Source: a virus
DNA: 41,168 nucleotides
Strand: one strand, 5' to 3'
IMG/VR virus record: IMGVR_UViG_3300025853_000208
Location: 1 to 41,168 of that record
Both the position numbers and the translations under genes were made by a program. The first letter of the stretch is position 1; each line of letters opens with the position of its first letter. The notes under the pieces are model-generated. The model saw only the letters and a program-made list of their open reading frames with translations. It did no database searches and had not been told where the DNA came from. Shown piece after piece: positions 32,896-40,553 of the stretch.

Positions 32896-34660
32896 ATCCG
32901 TCACAAGCCAGACAGTCTGGGTCCATAGCGCTAGCTGCTATGTCACCGCGCAACACTGACTCGGTGCGCATGTAGTACAGCGTCTTAATACCTTTTTTCC
33001 ACGCATCCATATGAACTTGATTAATCCATTTTGGCGTAGCTTCAGAAGGAAAAGCTAAGTTTAAACTTACAGCTTGATCAATATACTGTTGACGTATGCC
33101 AGCTTGATTAACAAGCTCTAATTGATTTATTTCTTTAAATGTTTTGAATACATCTTTAACTTTATCAAAGCCTGTTAGATCTAATGTATCATGCTCAGAA
33201 AGACGTACTAGCTTACCATTTACATAACCAAAATCATCTAGCTCTTTAATATCTTGTATGCTACCTCCGTCTTCTAGAATTTTATCCCACGTTTCTTTAT
33301 TATTTATACTTGCTTTGCGTAGTACTTTTTCTAGTTCTTTGTTCTTCCTAATGAACGTACCCTTCGCACTTTGTTCAGTGAAAACATTAGCGGCCCAAGG
33401 CTCAATGCCAGGACTAACATTACCGGCAAGCTTACTATTAGACACAGTAGGAGCAACAGCCCTAAGATGAGTGTTACGAAAGCCAGTGCCACGACACCAA
33501 AGAGGTTCACCGTAAACCTCAGCCAATGCTCTTGATGCTCGTTCAGATTCAATTTTAATTTGGCTAAATATACGTCTTGTCTGGAACTGAGCTTGTAATC
33601 CTTCAAAGGGTATACCGTTTTGTTGCAAGTACGTATGCCAACCAAGGACTCCCAAGCCAAGTGCTCTGCCTTTCTCAGCAGATCTAACAGAGTTTCCAAA
33701 ACCTTTAAGCCCTTTAGCTTTCTGAATAAACTCCTCCAACACTCCATCAAGAAACCATATAGCATCGTATATAAGGTTTGTATTTTTCCACTCTTCATAT
33801 TTAGTAACATTTAAACTACTCAAGCAACATACAAAACTATGTGACTCATCTGTATGCAATACAATTTCACTGCATATGTTAGTCATATGTACTTTTAAAG
33901 CGTTGTCTTTGTAAGCTGCTGGATTTGCTTTGTTAGTGTTTCCTTTAAACAATATATACGGCTCTCCAGTTGACTTTCGTTTTCTAAGTAATTTACTCCA
34001 TCTACTTCTAGCTTCAGCATCTCCTTGTTCAAGACGACGCATAAACTTGTCACCAACAACTGCGCATTGATGTAGGTTAAGCGATTGTCTGTTGACATCG
34101 CCTTTAGGTTCTCGTATTTCAAGCCACTCTTCAAAATCGTCGTGCTCAATGTTGATATTAACGCTTGCAGCTCCGCGTCTAACTGATCCTTGATTTGTAG
34201 CAAGTATTGTTGAATCGTATATCTTGCAGAAGGGTACGACTCCGTCTGATGTTCCATTGCCTGTTATTGTTGCGCCGGCGGGTCTAATCATATTGATACC
34301 AATGCCAACTCCGCCGCCATGCTTTGCGAGTAACATCATCTCTAAGTTTTTAGTACCAATATCGTGTATACTATCACCGACATCAATACCAAAACAACTA
34401 ATAGGTAAACCACGATCAGTGCCTGTATTAGATAATACTGGCGAAGCTAAGCACAACCAGCCTTTCCATATATAATCAAAGAAAGTGTCTGTTAGTTCTG
34501 GTTTATACAAACGTCTAGCAATTGTACTAGCTACACGCATGTATGCATCACGTGGTGATTCCCATGGTAATAAGTAACCTCCTGCTATAGTTTTTTTATA
34601 TACATCAGTGTCACCCCAAGCAGGATAGTCGACACCTTTTTTCCAATCGTTATTCCACAT
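32894..34660 (-). CDS. nrdA: Class I ribonucleotide reductase large subunit, 588 aa
   Basis: Reduces ribonucleoside diphosphates to deoxynucleotides together with NrdB. Key residues are visible: C89 (LPISCFG) and C278/C279 for the redox pair; N261, C263 and E265 in NICSEIVL for the active-site radical; the tyrosine pair Y562/Y563 (LYYMRTESV) of the electron path; and the C-terminal C583/C586 (CLACDG) re-reduced by thioredoxin or glutaredoxin. The N-terminal ATP-cone is absent, so dATP feedback is probably lost, which is usual for phage enzymes; total length is well below the 760 residues of E. coli NrdA. It is last in the - strand block, with a TAATG start. Confidence 0.95.
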   Translation of the reverse strand: MWNNDWKKGVDYPAWGDTDVYKKTIAGGYLLPWESPRDAYMRVASTIARRLYKPELTDTFFDYIWKGWLCLASPVLSNTGTDRGLPISCFGIDVGDSIHDIGTKNLEMMLLAKHGGGVGIGINMIRPAGATITGNGTSDGVVPFCKIYDSTILATNQGSVRRGAASVNINIEHDDFEEWLEIREPKGDVNRQSLNLHQCAVVGDKFMRRLEQGDAEARSRWSKLLRKRKSTGEPYILFKGNTNKANPAAYKDNALKVHMTNICSEIVLHTDESHSFVCCLSSLNVTKYEEWKNTNLIYDAIWFLDGVLEEFIQKAKGLKGFGNSVRSAEKGRALGLGVLGWHTYLQQNGIPFEGLQAQFQTRRIFSQIKIESERASRALAEVYGEPLWCRGTGFRNTHLRAVAPTVSNSKLAGNVSPGIEPWAANVFTEQSAKGTFIRKNKELEKVLRKASINNKETWDKILEDGGSIQDIKELDDFGYVNGKLVRLSEHDTLDLTGFDKVKDVFKTFKEINQLELVNQAGIRQQYIDQAVSLNLAFPSEATPKWINQVHMDAWKKGIKTLYYMRTESVLRGDIAASAMDPDCLACDG

Positions 34661-34836
34661 TATTCAAAAAATAGTAGCGCGTACGCTATCATTACATTTA
34701 AGTTTACTATTACTAAGTTCCATTGCTTTGCTACCCAAACTTGTGGTGTGCAAAACAAACCAGCTAAAAAATATATTACTATACCTGGTGTATCAGGTAA
34801 CATATGGGGAGCTGTTACAAAAAAACCGGTCCCCAT
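34660..34836 (-). CDS. Small membrane protein with TPQVW motif, 58 aa
   Basis: Two hydrophobic stretches (GIVIYFLAGLFCTP and LVIVNLNVMIAYALLFF) are joined by QVWVAKQWN. The PQ motif before a basic/aromatic turn recalls half of a PQ-loop transporter fold, but the resemblance is weak. Start chosen at 34836, 13 bases after the stop of the upstream gene; a longer version from 34938 would overlap that gene by 89 bases and add basic residues that look like an out-of-frame shadow. Encoded between NrdB and NrdA, with a TAATG overlap to NrdA. Function unknown. Confidence 0.6.
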   Translation of the reverse strand: MGTGFFVTAPHMLPDTPGIVIYFLAGLFCTPQVWVAKQWNLVIVNLNVMIAYALLFFE

Positions 34837-34849
34837 ATATCCTAATCTA

Positions 34850-35077
34850 TTAGCTAGTCTTTCCGTCGGCGTCAGACGGCGTTCCAGTACTAGGCTCTTC
34901 AGCCACTTTCTCTTTAATCTGTTCGATAGCCTGCTCATAGTCTGGCATTAATTTTAAAGTTTCATGTGTACCATAAGATAAAGTTTTTAAAGCAGATACT
35001 TCTTGAAGCAACAGCTCAACTAATCTACCAAGAGACTCTATCTTTTTTTGCATTTCAATTAATTTACTTTCTTTCAT
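34850..35077 (-). CDS. Coiled-coil conserved phage protein, 75 aa
   Basis: The first 35 residues form a helix with heptad spacing (LIEMQKKIESLGRLVELLLQ), then EVSALKTLSYGTHETLKLMP, then an acidic helix and a disordered tail (EEPSTGTPSDADGKTS). I recognise the LLQEVSxLKTLxxGTHETxKLMPDY pattern from other marine phages, always as a small protein near nucleotide-metabolism genes. No function is known. It lies between nrdB and nrdA and might be an assembly or regulatory partner; that is inference from position. Confidence 0.7.
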   Translation of the reverse strand: MKESKLIEMQKKIESLGRLVELLLQEVSALKTLSYGTHETLKLMPDYEQAIEQIKEKVAEEPSTGTPSDADGKTS

Positions 35078-35117
35078 TTCTTAATTTTAGATCGTCCCAC
35101 ATTTCATCTTCCGACAT
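35064..35117 (-). CDS. Possible tiny acidic ORF after nrdB, 17 aa
   Basis: Reads MSEDEMWDDLKLRNERK, starting four bases after the nrdB stop and overlapping the next gene by 14 bases. It fills the 44-base gap in a region where every gap is filled. The acidic start and basic end could be a coupling peptide. Weakly supported; a chance frame cannot be excluded. Confidence 0.25.
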   Translation of the reverse strand: MSEDEMWDDLKLRNERK

Positions 35118-35121
35118 AAGA

Positions 35122-36081
35122 CTACCAAATGTCTTCGAAGTCTTCACCTTCATTAGCCTTTGAGTAATCAGTTGGCCGAATAGCAAAGAAATCTGTATGA
35201 GTATGACCGCCGGTAAGATGATAAAACCAATCAAGGTTATCAGCCGCTTTAGTATCGATATCGAAGAAGGCAAGATATCCAAGTTCTTGTAATTTTTCAT
35301 TTGCTCTTTTTCTAATAAATTGTTTAAGGTCGTATGCTTTTAAATTCTCAATGTCACCCATCTCAAACATCTTGTCAATATACTTTTCTTCTAAGTCTAC
35401 CATTGTTTTAGCAGCTTCGACTATATCTTCTTGACAATTTTCTAGCAAACTAGGTGTTTCTTTACACATATCGCGGAAAAGTTTACAGCCCATCTTACTA
35501 TGCAATGACTCATCACGCACACTCCATTTCATTTGTTGACCTATACCTTTCAGTAAATTTCTTAACTGGAAACTATAGAGAACAGCAAATGCAGAGTATA
35601 AGCTAACCCCTTCAGCAAAAGCACTAAAGACAGCAAGAGAGCGGCCAATCCCGACAGGATCGGTACCGCTATAACTAACCAGATTGTCAAACCTTCCAGC
35701 AGTCGCCGGCTCGTGTAAAAAAGCTTCATAATTTTCTAATCCTAATGTTTCATTTAAATAACTATACGCAACAGCATGTATTGTTTCTTGCGAACCAAAC
35801 ATCATTGCCATCTGCTGTATCTCATGCTTAGGAAACCATGAGACAACTTTCTGTGTCCAGTAGTCTGATACCGCACACTCTGTTTGGGCGAAACCGAGTA
35901 ATATGTTTCCGACCAAGTTCTTCTCTTTATCATTTAATTTTTCTTTCCAATCTTTAATGTCACCCTGCATAGGTATTTCAGTATGTAACCAAAATGCCTG
36001 AGCTTGTTTTAACCAACCTTCAGTATAATAATCAGGGTACTCAAATGGCTTGTACGCTACGCGCTCATCAAATAACCCCAT
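35122..36081 (-). CDS. nrdB: Class I ribonucleotide reductase small subunit, 319 aa
   Basis: Generates the radical used by NrdA. The di-metal site is recognisable: E68 (AQTECAVSD) at the position of Asp84 in E. coli, E99 and H102 in QETIHA, E157 in FAEGV, and E191 and H194 in RDESLH. Spacings E68-E99 (31) and E157-E191 (34) equal those of E. coli. The radical tyrosine is Y106 (seven after E99). The first ligand is therefore Glu where most NrdB have Asp, while Tyr is kept. The C-terminus ends EGEDFEDIW, of the acidic-aromatic type that docks on NrdA. TAATG overlap with the preceding gene. Codon use shifts at 35640-35710. Confidence 0.95.
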   Translation of the reverse strand: MGLFDERVAYKPFEYPDYYTEGWLKQAQAFWLHTEIPMQGDIKDWKEKLNDKEKNLVGNILLGFAQTECAVSDYWTQKVVSWFPKHEIQQMAMMFGSQETIHAVAYSYLNETLGLENYEAFLHEPATAGRFDNLVSYSGTDPVGIGRSLAVFSAFAEGVSLYSAFAVLYSFQLRNLLKGIGQQMKWSVRDESLHSKMGCKLFRDMCKETPSLLENCQEDIVEAAKTMVDLEEKYIDKMFEMGDIENLKAYDLKQFIRKRANEKLQELGYLAFFDIDTKAADNLDWFYHLTGGHTHTDFFAIRPTDYSKANEGEDFEDIW

Positions 36082-36242
36082 TACTTAAACACTTCATATG
36101 CCACATCTATAAATGGCAGGTAAAATACATATGCTGTTTGTTTAGGTTCTTCGTATGTTCTCATACCGAATAATATACCTGGGTAAAACCCAAATGACAA
36201 TGACCAGGTTTTACCGACCTTGTCCCCTGTATTGTTTGACAT
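36081..36242 (-). CDS. Conserved small beta-rich phage protein, 53 aa
   Basis: Start chosen at 36242 (MSNNTGDKVGKTWSLSFGFY); a longer frame from 36326 would lie mostly inside the preceding gene and looks like a shadow. The core SLSFGFYPGILFGMRTYEE, then QTAYVFYLPFIDVAYEVFK, is a pattern I know from marine phages next to ribonucleotide reductase genes. The strands are hydrophobic and aromatic without a full membrane helix. No function is known. The stop overlaps the nrdB start (TAATG). It overlaps the upstream gene by 32 bases in another frame. Confidence 0.65.
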   Translation of the reverse strand: MSNNTGDKVGKTWSLSFGFYPGILFGMRTYEEPKQTAYVFYLPFIDVAYEVFK

Positions 36243-36345
36243 AATTTTTACTTTGTTTATTGTTACTGTTTTTTGTTTTAGCGTGAACACCTGGTCTACG
36301 CACTTTCGATTTTTCTTTATATGCAAATAAATTTAATTTAGCCAT
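36211..36345 (-). CDS. Small basic conserved phage protein, 44 aa
   Basis: Reads MAKLNLFAYKEKSKVRRPGV, then HAKTKNSNNKQSKNYVKQYR and GQGR. The RPGxHAKTKxSxxKxSKNYxKxYRGQGR pattern is one that I recognise as widely conserved in small marine phage proteins. Strong positive charge suggests RNA or DNA binding. Its start overlaps the end of the preceding small gene (GTATGGCTAA arrangement) and its end overlaps the next gene. No function is known. Confidence 0.65.
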   Translation of the reverse strand: MAKLNLFAYKEKSKVRRPGVHAKTKNSNNKQSKNYVKQYRGQGR

Positions 36346-36511
36346 ACACTTTTATATTATGTTTATCGTGTTGTTCAACTAGATCTTTGTATTTTAAAAA
36401 ACCACGTTGATTAACTGACCATTTAATAAACTTATCGATCTGTCTCTCTGCATACTTACGTCTTGCTACTTCCTTTGCTTTTCTAGGATTAGCTGTATTG
36501 TTCTGTCGCAT
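36338..36511 (-). CDS. Small basic hypothetical protein, 57 aa
   Basis: Begins inside the end of the upstream nuclease gene (MRQNNTANPRKAKEVARRKY), continues AERQIDKFIKWSVNQRGFLK and ends NIKVYG. It is highly charged and helical in its first half. It fills the 120-base gap between the nuclease and the next small gene and its stop overlaps the next start, both typical for this genome. No family recognised; the coding evidence is the context and balanced composition. Confidence 0.55.
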   Translation of the reverse strand: MRQNNTANPRKAKEVARRKYAERQIDKFIKWSVNQRGFLKYKDLVEQHDKHNIKVYG

Positions 36512-36921
36512 TCAGCTTGGTTTTGTGGTTTATATAATACAGTGTCTGGAAACTGCTGTGTTACTAATAACTTAAATAACTTCCATCGCATCGGAAAAGA
36601 TTCATTGGCTCTACCTTTTGTTTCAATAATAAATCCATCACCAATAAAATCAGGTGTGTACTTAATAGGTAGTATACGTTTAGCGCCTCTGTTTTTATAA
36701 TCACCTTTACCGTTCGCTTGACGAGCATAACACTCGTTTGGAAAATGAAAGCCGTTCATCAGTACAAATGTTTCACCTTCGTACTTAGCTCTGATCTTTG
36801 CTTTTTTCAAAGCCATATACATATATCGCTCAAGACCTGAGGCAAAGTTGATACCGTCATATGATATCTTCTTTGCCTGTACTGGCCCTCGTTTCTTACG
36901 CTTATACTTCTTGCGTATCAT
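36466..36921 (-). CDS. PD-(D/E)XK-type phage endonuclease, 151 aa
   Basis: Start chosen at 36921 (MIRKKYKRKKRG) over the ATG seven codons upstream, which adds to the overlap with the previous gene. After a basic N-terminus the protein shows the nuclease core: GLERYMYMALKKAKI with a conserved Glu, then YTPDFIGDGFIIETKGR with the PD...ExK residues. This is the arrangement in small phage nucleases such as T7 endonuclease I and DUF1064-type proteins. Roles could be host DNA breakdown or Holliday-junction resolution before packaging. The pattern is clear; the exact family is not. Confidence 0.8.
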   Translation of the reverse strand: MIRKKYKRKKRGPVQAKKISYDGINFASGLERYMYMALKKAKIRAKYEGETFVLMNGFHFPNECYARQANGKGDYKNRGAKRILPIKYTPDFIGDGFIIETKGRANESFPMRWKLFKLLVTQQFPDTVLYKPQNQAECDRTIQLILEKQRK

Positions 36922-37198
36922 AATGTAATCCTTCGTTACCATTTTGACCTATGATATCCATGCGGCGTAACATTGCCTCTTCGATCTCATCAGTCAAGCA
37001 GCGACGCGCTGCTTCGATATAAAGTAACGCATCCATTATTTCTTCTTGAACATCAACTAAGAAACGATCTAGATCTTTAACTTGACCTTCAATTTCTTGC
37101 ATCATTGTAGCACCATATTTTTCTTGACCTATAATACTACGTTCGTCCATCTTCCTTAGTACGGCCTGTACTATCTTGTCTTTGGTTTTAATCTGCAT
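36902..37198 (-). CDS. MazG-like nucleotide pyrophosphohydrolase candidate, 98 aa
   Basis: Helical protein with RSIIGQEKYGATMMQEIEGQ, then FLVDVQEEIMDALLYIEAARR. The KYG followed later by EEIxDALxYxE is the pattern of all-alpha NTP pyrophosphatases (MazG/dUTPase superfamily), in which the acidic residues bind Mg. The usual double EExxE is only partly present, so activity is uncertain. It follows the GIY-YIG/MazG fusion gene and overlaps it by 11 bases; two members of the superfamily in a row is notable. It would act on dNTPs or alarmone-type nucleotides. Confidence 0.55.
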   Translation of the reverse strand: MQIKTKDKIVQAVLRKMDERSIIGQEKYGATMMQEIEGQVKDLDRFLVDVQEEIMDALLYIEAARRCLTDEIEEAMLRRMDIIGQNGNEGLHYDTQEV

Positions 37199-37946
37199 CT
37201 TTCACAAATGTTCCGTTTACCATAGCTCCAGTTCTATTACTGATCTCATCGTAAGCACTGCTGATACAATGCTCAACGTCAAACCCACCGAGATGGGAAA
37301 GGTTTGTGAGTACAACAATACAATCGCCAATGGCATCAACAAACTCATCTTTATCGTCTTTAAGAATTGCTTTTCCGAGTTCTCCGACTTCTTCCATAAG
37401 TTTAACAAATTGCGTTTTAGTATCTCCACTATCATATATACCTCGTTTATCAGCCCAGTCACGAATACTATCAAAGACAGTTGCGCCTGTAACTTCTGTA
37501 GCTGGTTCAGCTATAAAAGCTTCATGATAAGCCTTGTTATAAATGTAACATCTCTCGGAATTGTACATAGACGTCTTTGCATTGTGTACAATCCATGGTA
37601 TTGTAGTTGAATTGATTTCGAATTTACCGTGTAGAGTTTCCCAGCTGAGCCCAATGTTATCCATCAGATGCCCTTTAAGTTTGTTAGCTGGACACGGAAA
37701 GGTTGACGTTTGTTCAGTAGCGTTTATATTCATATTCTTAAATAAATTTTTATATAATTTTCTGTCGACCTTATAGCCATAAGACTTTTGAAGTTCTATT
37801 TCGCGGTCTGATATAAAATCTATATCGTCTGACTGCTCAAGAACTTCATACTCTCCCTCCTTATAGCCTTGCATAAGGGTTACTCGGGTATTAAGATTAC
37901 GTGTAACACCTATCTTTTTACCTGGTATGTGGTATAAATAGTACAT
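37188..37946 (-). CDS. GIY-YIG-like/MazG fusion protein, 252 aa
   Basis: Residues 1-70 resemble a compact GIY-YIG nuclease domain: YYLYHIPGKKIGVTRNL, with conserved Arg at 16/21, and DREIELQKSYGYKVD, with Glu at 49/51. The middle (about 70-145) is unassigned (ETLHGKFEINSTTIPW). The C-terminal 100 residues are a MazG-type NTP pyrophosphohydrolase: LMEEVGELGKA with E185, E186 and E189, and EFVDAIGDCIVVL with E201, D204 and D208, then VNGTFVKD. The enzyme would hydrolyse a non-standard or regulatory nucleotide such as dCTP, dUTP or ppGpp. It lies directly downstream of the ThyA-family gene. The GIY-YIG part lacks the exact YIG (KIG instead). Confidence 0.75.
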   Translation of the reverse strand: MYYLYHIPGKKIGVTRNLNTRVTLMQGYKEGEYEVLEQSDDIDFISDREIELQKSYGYKVDRKLYKNLFKNMNINATEQTSTFPCPANKLKGHLMDNIGLSWETLHGKFEINSTTIPWIVHNAKTSMYNSERCYIYNKAYHEAFIAEPATEVTGATVFDSIRDWADKRGIYDSGDTKTQFVKLMEEVGELGKAILKDDKDEFVDAIGDCIVVLTNLSHLGGFDVEHCISSAYDEISNRTGAMVNGTFVKDAD

Positions 37947-37951
37947 TTAAA

Positions 37952-38593
37952 TTAAATTTTATCGTTATATAAATGTAAGTTGTGTGCATGATGGTAGTAT
38001 GTACCAACAGGCAAATTTAATCTCTCTGCAACCATTTCTTGCAACGACGCAAACTGATATTGATCGTTACAAAAACCGTACCAGAGATCATTAGAACGCA
38101 TATAGACAGACATATACAGCTTGCTTTGTACTATTGTAAACTGTACCGCATATGTGCACGGTGTATCATAAGCATACTGATGTATTGTTTTACCATCGTA
38201 TATACTTATAGCTGCTTGTCTTGTTTTAGGATCCTGCTTTAATATGTTAATAACATTTTCAAGCTGATCGTTTCTTCTCCACTGATAACCATAGTTAGAG
38301 TTGACTTCACCATTTTCATCTGCCATACGTTTCCATATAGCAGGTATCTTACCATACAACTCACCTAGAGTTTCAATTCTAGGATCACCAGATAAGTACC
38401 AAGACCACTCTGCGGCTGCGTACTCTTCGTTCCAATTACGTTCTTTATTTGTAATTACTTTGTTAGTTGGGTTTTCTATTGTAAACCCTATATTAAATAA
38501 AGCTTTGGTACCTGCAAACTCAATACCATTTGTAATGATTTCGTTGTGCATATACTCATAAGCTTCATTTGCTGTCTCGAAAGTATTTCTCAT
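37952..38593 (-). CDS. Thymidylate synthase-family pyrimidine enzyme, dCMP-type, 213 aa
   Basis: Start chosen at 38593 (MRNTFETANEAYEY); the ATG seven codons upstream enlarges the overlap with the previous gene. The ThyA catalytic core is present: Cys146 in DTPCTYAVQF, the phosphate/base region MRSNDLWYGFCNDQYQF with R166 and D169, and HNLHLYND with H207 and Y209; numbers coincide with E. coli ThyA. At position 177, Asn in dUMP-using enzymes, this protein has Asp, the residue linked to dCMP use in dCMP hydroxymethylases. The last about 50 residues of E. coli ThyA are missing. A dCMP hydroxymethylase or methylase is therefore as likely as a thymidylate synthase. Confidence 0.8.
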   Translation of the reverse strand: MRNTFETANEAYEYMHNEIITNGIEFAGTKALFNIGFTIENPTNKVITNKERNWNEEYAAAEWSWYLSGDPRIETLGELYGKIPAIWKRMADENGEVNSNYGYQWRRNDQLENVINILKQDPKTRQAAISIYDGKTIHQYAYDTPCTYAVQFTIVQSKLYMSVYMRSNDLWYGFCNDQYQFASLQEMVAERLNLPVGTYYHHAHNLHLYNDKI

Positions 38594-38837
38594 AATAATA
38601 TCTATAATATTCATAGATCTTCTCCCATATCATATCTTTAATATAGACATGAGGCGATCGGTTTGTTTTACCATTTATAGTTATATCGATATACCAAGCG
38701 CCAGGCTCTTTAGCAAAAGGCGCTATCTTTATACCATTATTAACACACCAATTCATAGCCTTGTGATCAAGTTCTGTAGTTTCATATGTACCCATACTCC
38801 ACTCAGACTTTCTTTTAGGCTTCCAGTGTGGAGGCAT
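38565..38837 (-). CDS. Conserved hypothetical phage protein, 90 aa
   Basis: Reads MPPHWKPKRKSEWSMGTYET, with AMNWCVNNGIKIAPFAKEPG and YIDITINGKTNRSPHVYIK, ending in a Tyr-rich helix (EYYRYYYEKYF). I recognise this sequence type from many uncultured marine phages, always next to a primase-helicase, but no function is known. The pattern is a small alpha/beta domain with a basic surface. TAATG overlap with the helicase stop suggests coupling. It overlaps the pyrimidine-enzyme gene by 29 bases. Confidence 0.75.
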   Translation of the reverse strand: MPPHWKPKRKSEWSMGTYETTELDHKAMNWCVNNGIKIAPFAKEPGAWYIDITINGKTNRSPHVYIKDMIWEKIYEYYRYYYEKYFRDSK

Positions 38838-40549
38838 TACTCCCAGGGCATTTTCTCATCTTCGGCCATACCAGGCAAAACATGAGGAATAAAACGACCT
38901 GATTTATGTTCCCATTTAAAATGTGCTTCAGCTCCGTTTTCACCTAAGTTTTGAAACTTTACTTTCAATACTTTAGCTTTAACAGTTTTAGCATCATAGT
39001 CTCTGTGTACTAGTATACCGTGGTAACTAGCATCGTACCATTCACCACCACCTTTAATGTTGTACATAGTTGGCTCTTCAATTTTGCCATTACTATCTTT
39101 GTACATTTTAGTTGGGTGAGCTACAATAAATGTAAGCACATCATACTTCTTACAAAACATTTCTATCTTAGTTAGATACTCCATTGTGTACCTGTTTACA
39201 TCTTCTGTTTTGCAATCAATGTCTCTGATCTTATTAAATGGATCAATGACTAAGCATTTAATACCTTTACGTTTAACAAGCTCAGCACCTTTACGTAGCA
39301 CTGATTCAAGACTATACTTATCCATGTCAATAAAAAAGTAATTATCATTAACATGTTCCGATACCTCATTCCACTTAGCACCACCAATATCTGCACGTGT
39401 AGGCATATCACCCCACGTCTTGCGCATTAGTTTATGGGCATGTAAATAAGTTGGCGCATTTTCTGGACTAGCAAACGCTGTTTTCCAACCATAGTTCGCG
39501 TTATACCCAACGACCATTTGATCGACGAAATCACTTTTACCGGAACTAGGAATACCAGTAACAGTAATAAACTGACCAGTGTAAGTTGAAAAGATGTCAT
39601 CAAAATTCGGAAGGCCGATCTGGTAACCGGGTTTGAAGCCATTTTTAACGAAGTCAGTAACTTCGTCCTCAATGTCTTTGAAAGTTGTGACGTTTTCAAG
39701 GGGTACCGGTCGGGCTTTTGTAATACGCTCTGCCAGTTTTTCTTTTCCATACTTTAATAAATATTCATTAGCGTCTTTACAGTCTTCGAAGGTTACTAAG
39801 AAACATACTTCAGCGCCGAGCCTACGTATAAGCTCTTGCTGTAGCATTTGACCAGCGTCATCTTGATCAACTGCAAGTATTACTTTTTCTTTATCTTCAA
39901 AGTAATCAATACAATTGTCTAGATAATCTAGGTTGTTGTTTGTTAGCGTTGCTCCGTTAGGAACTGATATAGCATTTTTAACACCAGCTTCGTGTAAAGC
40001 TAACACATCCATTTCACCTTCAGTGATTATACACGTGTCATAACCTACAATACTGTTGATATTATAAAATACTTTTTCAGCACCCTTATATAGCTTAAAG
40101 TTTTTGCGACCATCTCTGTATTTAACATTGATTAGTTGGTCACCCATTAAATAATTAAACCATATAGTATTTTCAGTCTTACCTGTCTGTGGCATATACT
40201 CAGGACCCTCACCGACCCGAAGATCGGTAAGAGTTTTCTGAGATATACCTCGTGTCTCAAACCATTGTACAACTTTGCTGTTAAGCTTTTTAGTTGGCTT
40301 CTGGTCTGGTCTTACGTACTCTTTTTCACTAGCACCTTTACGTTGGTAAGTGTGCAGCTGAAATGATGTACTACAGTTGTGACAGGTACCGAGACCCCGT
40401 TCCCAATCATACGAAGCACACTGTGCTTTCTGGTTTTTGGGTTGCCTATCGTGCGAACATAAAGGGCATATACCCTGTGTCTTGCCTTCTTTTAGGCCAT
40501 ATTGATTGAACTCATCAATCAAAAATCCATTGATCTCTACTGTCTGCAT
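38837..40549 (-). CDS. Bifunctional primase-helicase (T7 gp4/Twinkle type), 570 aa
   Basis: Unwinds DNA and primes the lagging strand. Domains in order: a zinc-ribbon with CPLC at 28-31 and CHNC at 56-59; a Toprim primase core with E177/E179 in TEGEMD and D228/D230 in VDQDDAG; and a RecA-type DnaB/gp4 helicase with Walker A GIPSSGKS at 332-339, Walker B CLVIDPFN with D436, and the H motif IVAHP with H478. Length is in the range of T7 gp4 (566 aa). It sits directly downstream of the SSB-like gene, giving a compact replication unit, although no polymerase is in the window. The helicase part at 39480-39720 uses unusually C/G-ending codons. Confidence 0.95.
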   Translation of the reverse strand: MQTVEINGFLIDEFNQYGLKEGKTQGICPLCSHDRQPKNQKAQCASYDWERGLGTCHNCSTSFQLHTYQRKGASEKEYVRPDQKPTKKLNSKVVQWFETRGISQKTLTDLRVGEGPEYMPQTGKTENTIWFNYLMGDQLINVKYRDGRKNFKLYKGAEKVFYNINSIVGYDTCIITEGEMDVLALHEAGVKNAISVPNGATLTNNNLDYLDNCIDYFEDKEKVILAVDQDDAGQMLQQELIRRLGAEVCFLVTFEDCKDANEYLLKYGKEKLAERITKARPVPLENVTTFKDIEDEVTDFVKNGFKPGYQIGLPNFDDIFSTYTGQFITVTGIPSSGKSDFVDQMVVGYNANYGWKTAFASPENAPTYLHAHKLMRKTWGDMPTRADIGGAKWNEVSEHVNDNYFFIDMDKYSLESVLRKGAELVKRKGIKCLVIDPFNKIRDIDCKTEDVNRYTMEYLTKIEMFCKKYDVLTFIVAHPTKMYKDSNGKIEEPTMYNIKGGGEWYDASYHGILVHRDYDAKTVKAKVLKVKFQNLGENGAEAHFKWEHKSGRFIPHVLPGMAEDEKMPWE

Positions 40550-40553
40550 TTAA

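Noticed and set aside
33331-33810. 159-residue open frame on the - strand inside nrdA
   Set aside because: Overlaps nrdA in a different frame while nrdA has all catalytic residues in frame; Leu-rich shadow without motif.
34837-34938. Longer start for the small membrane protein
   Set aside because: Would overlap the upstream coiled-coil gene by 89 bases and the added residues look like its out-of-frame shadow; kept only as an alternative.
37176-37610. 144-residue open frame on the + strand
   Set aside because: Antisense to the MazG fusion gene; Ser/Ile/Phe-rich shadow without context support.
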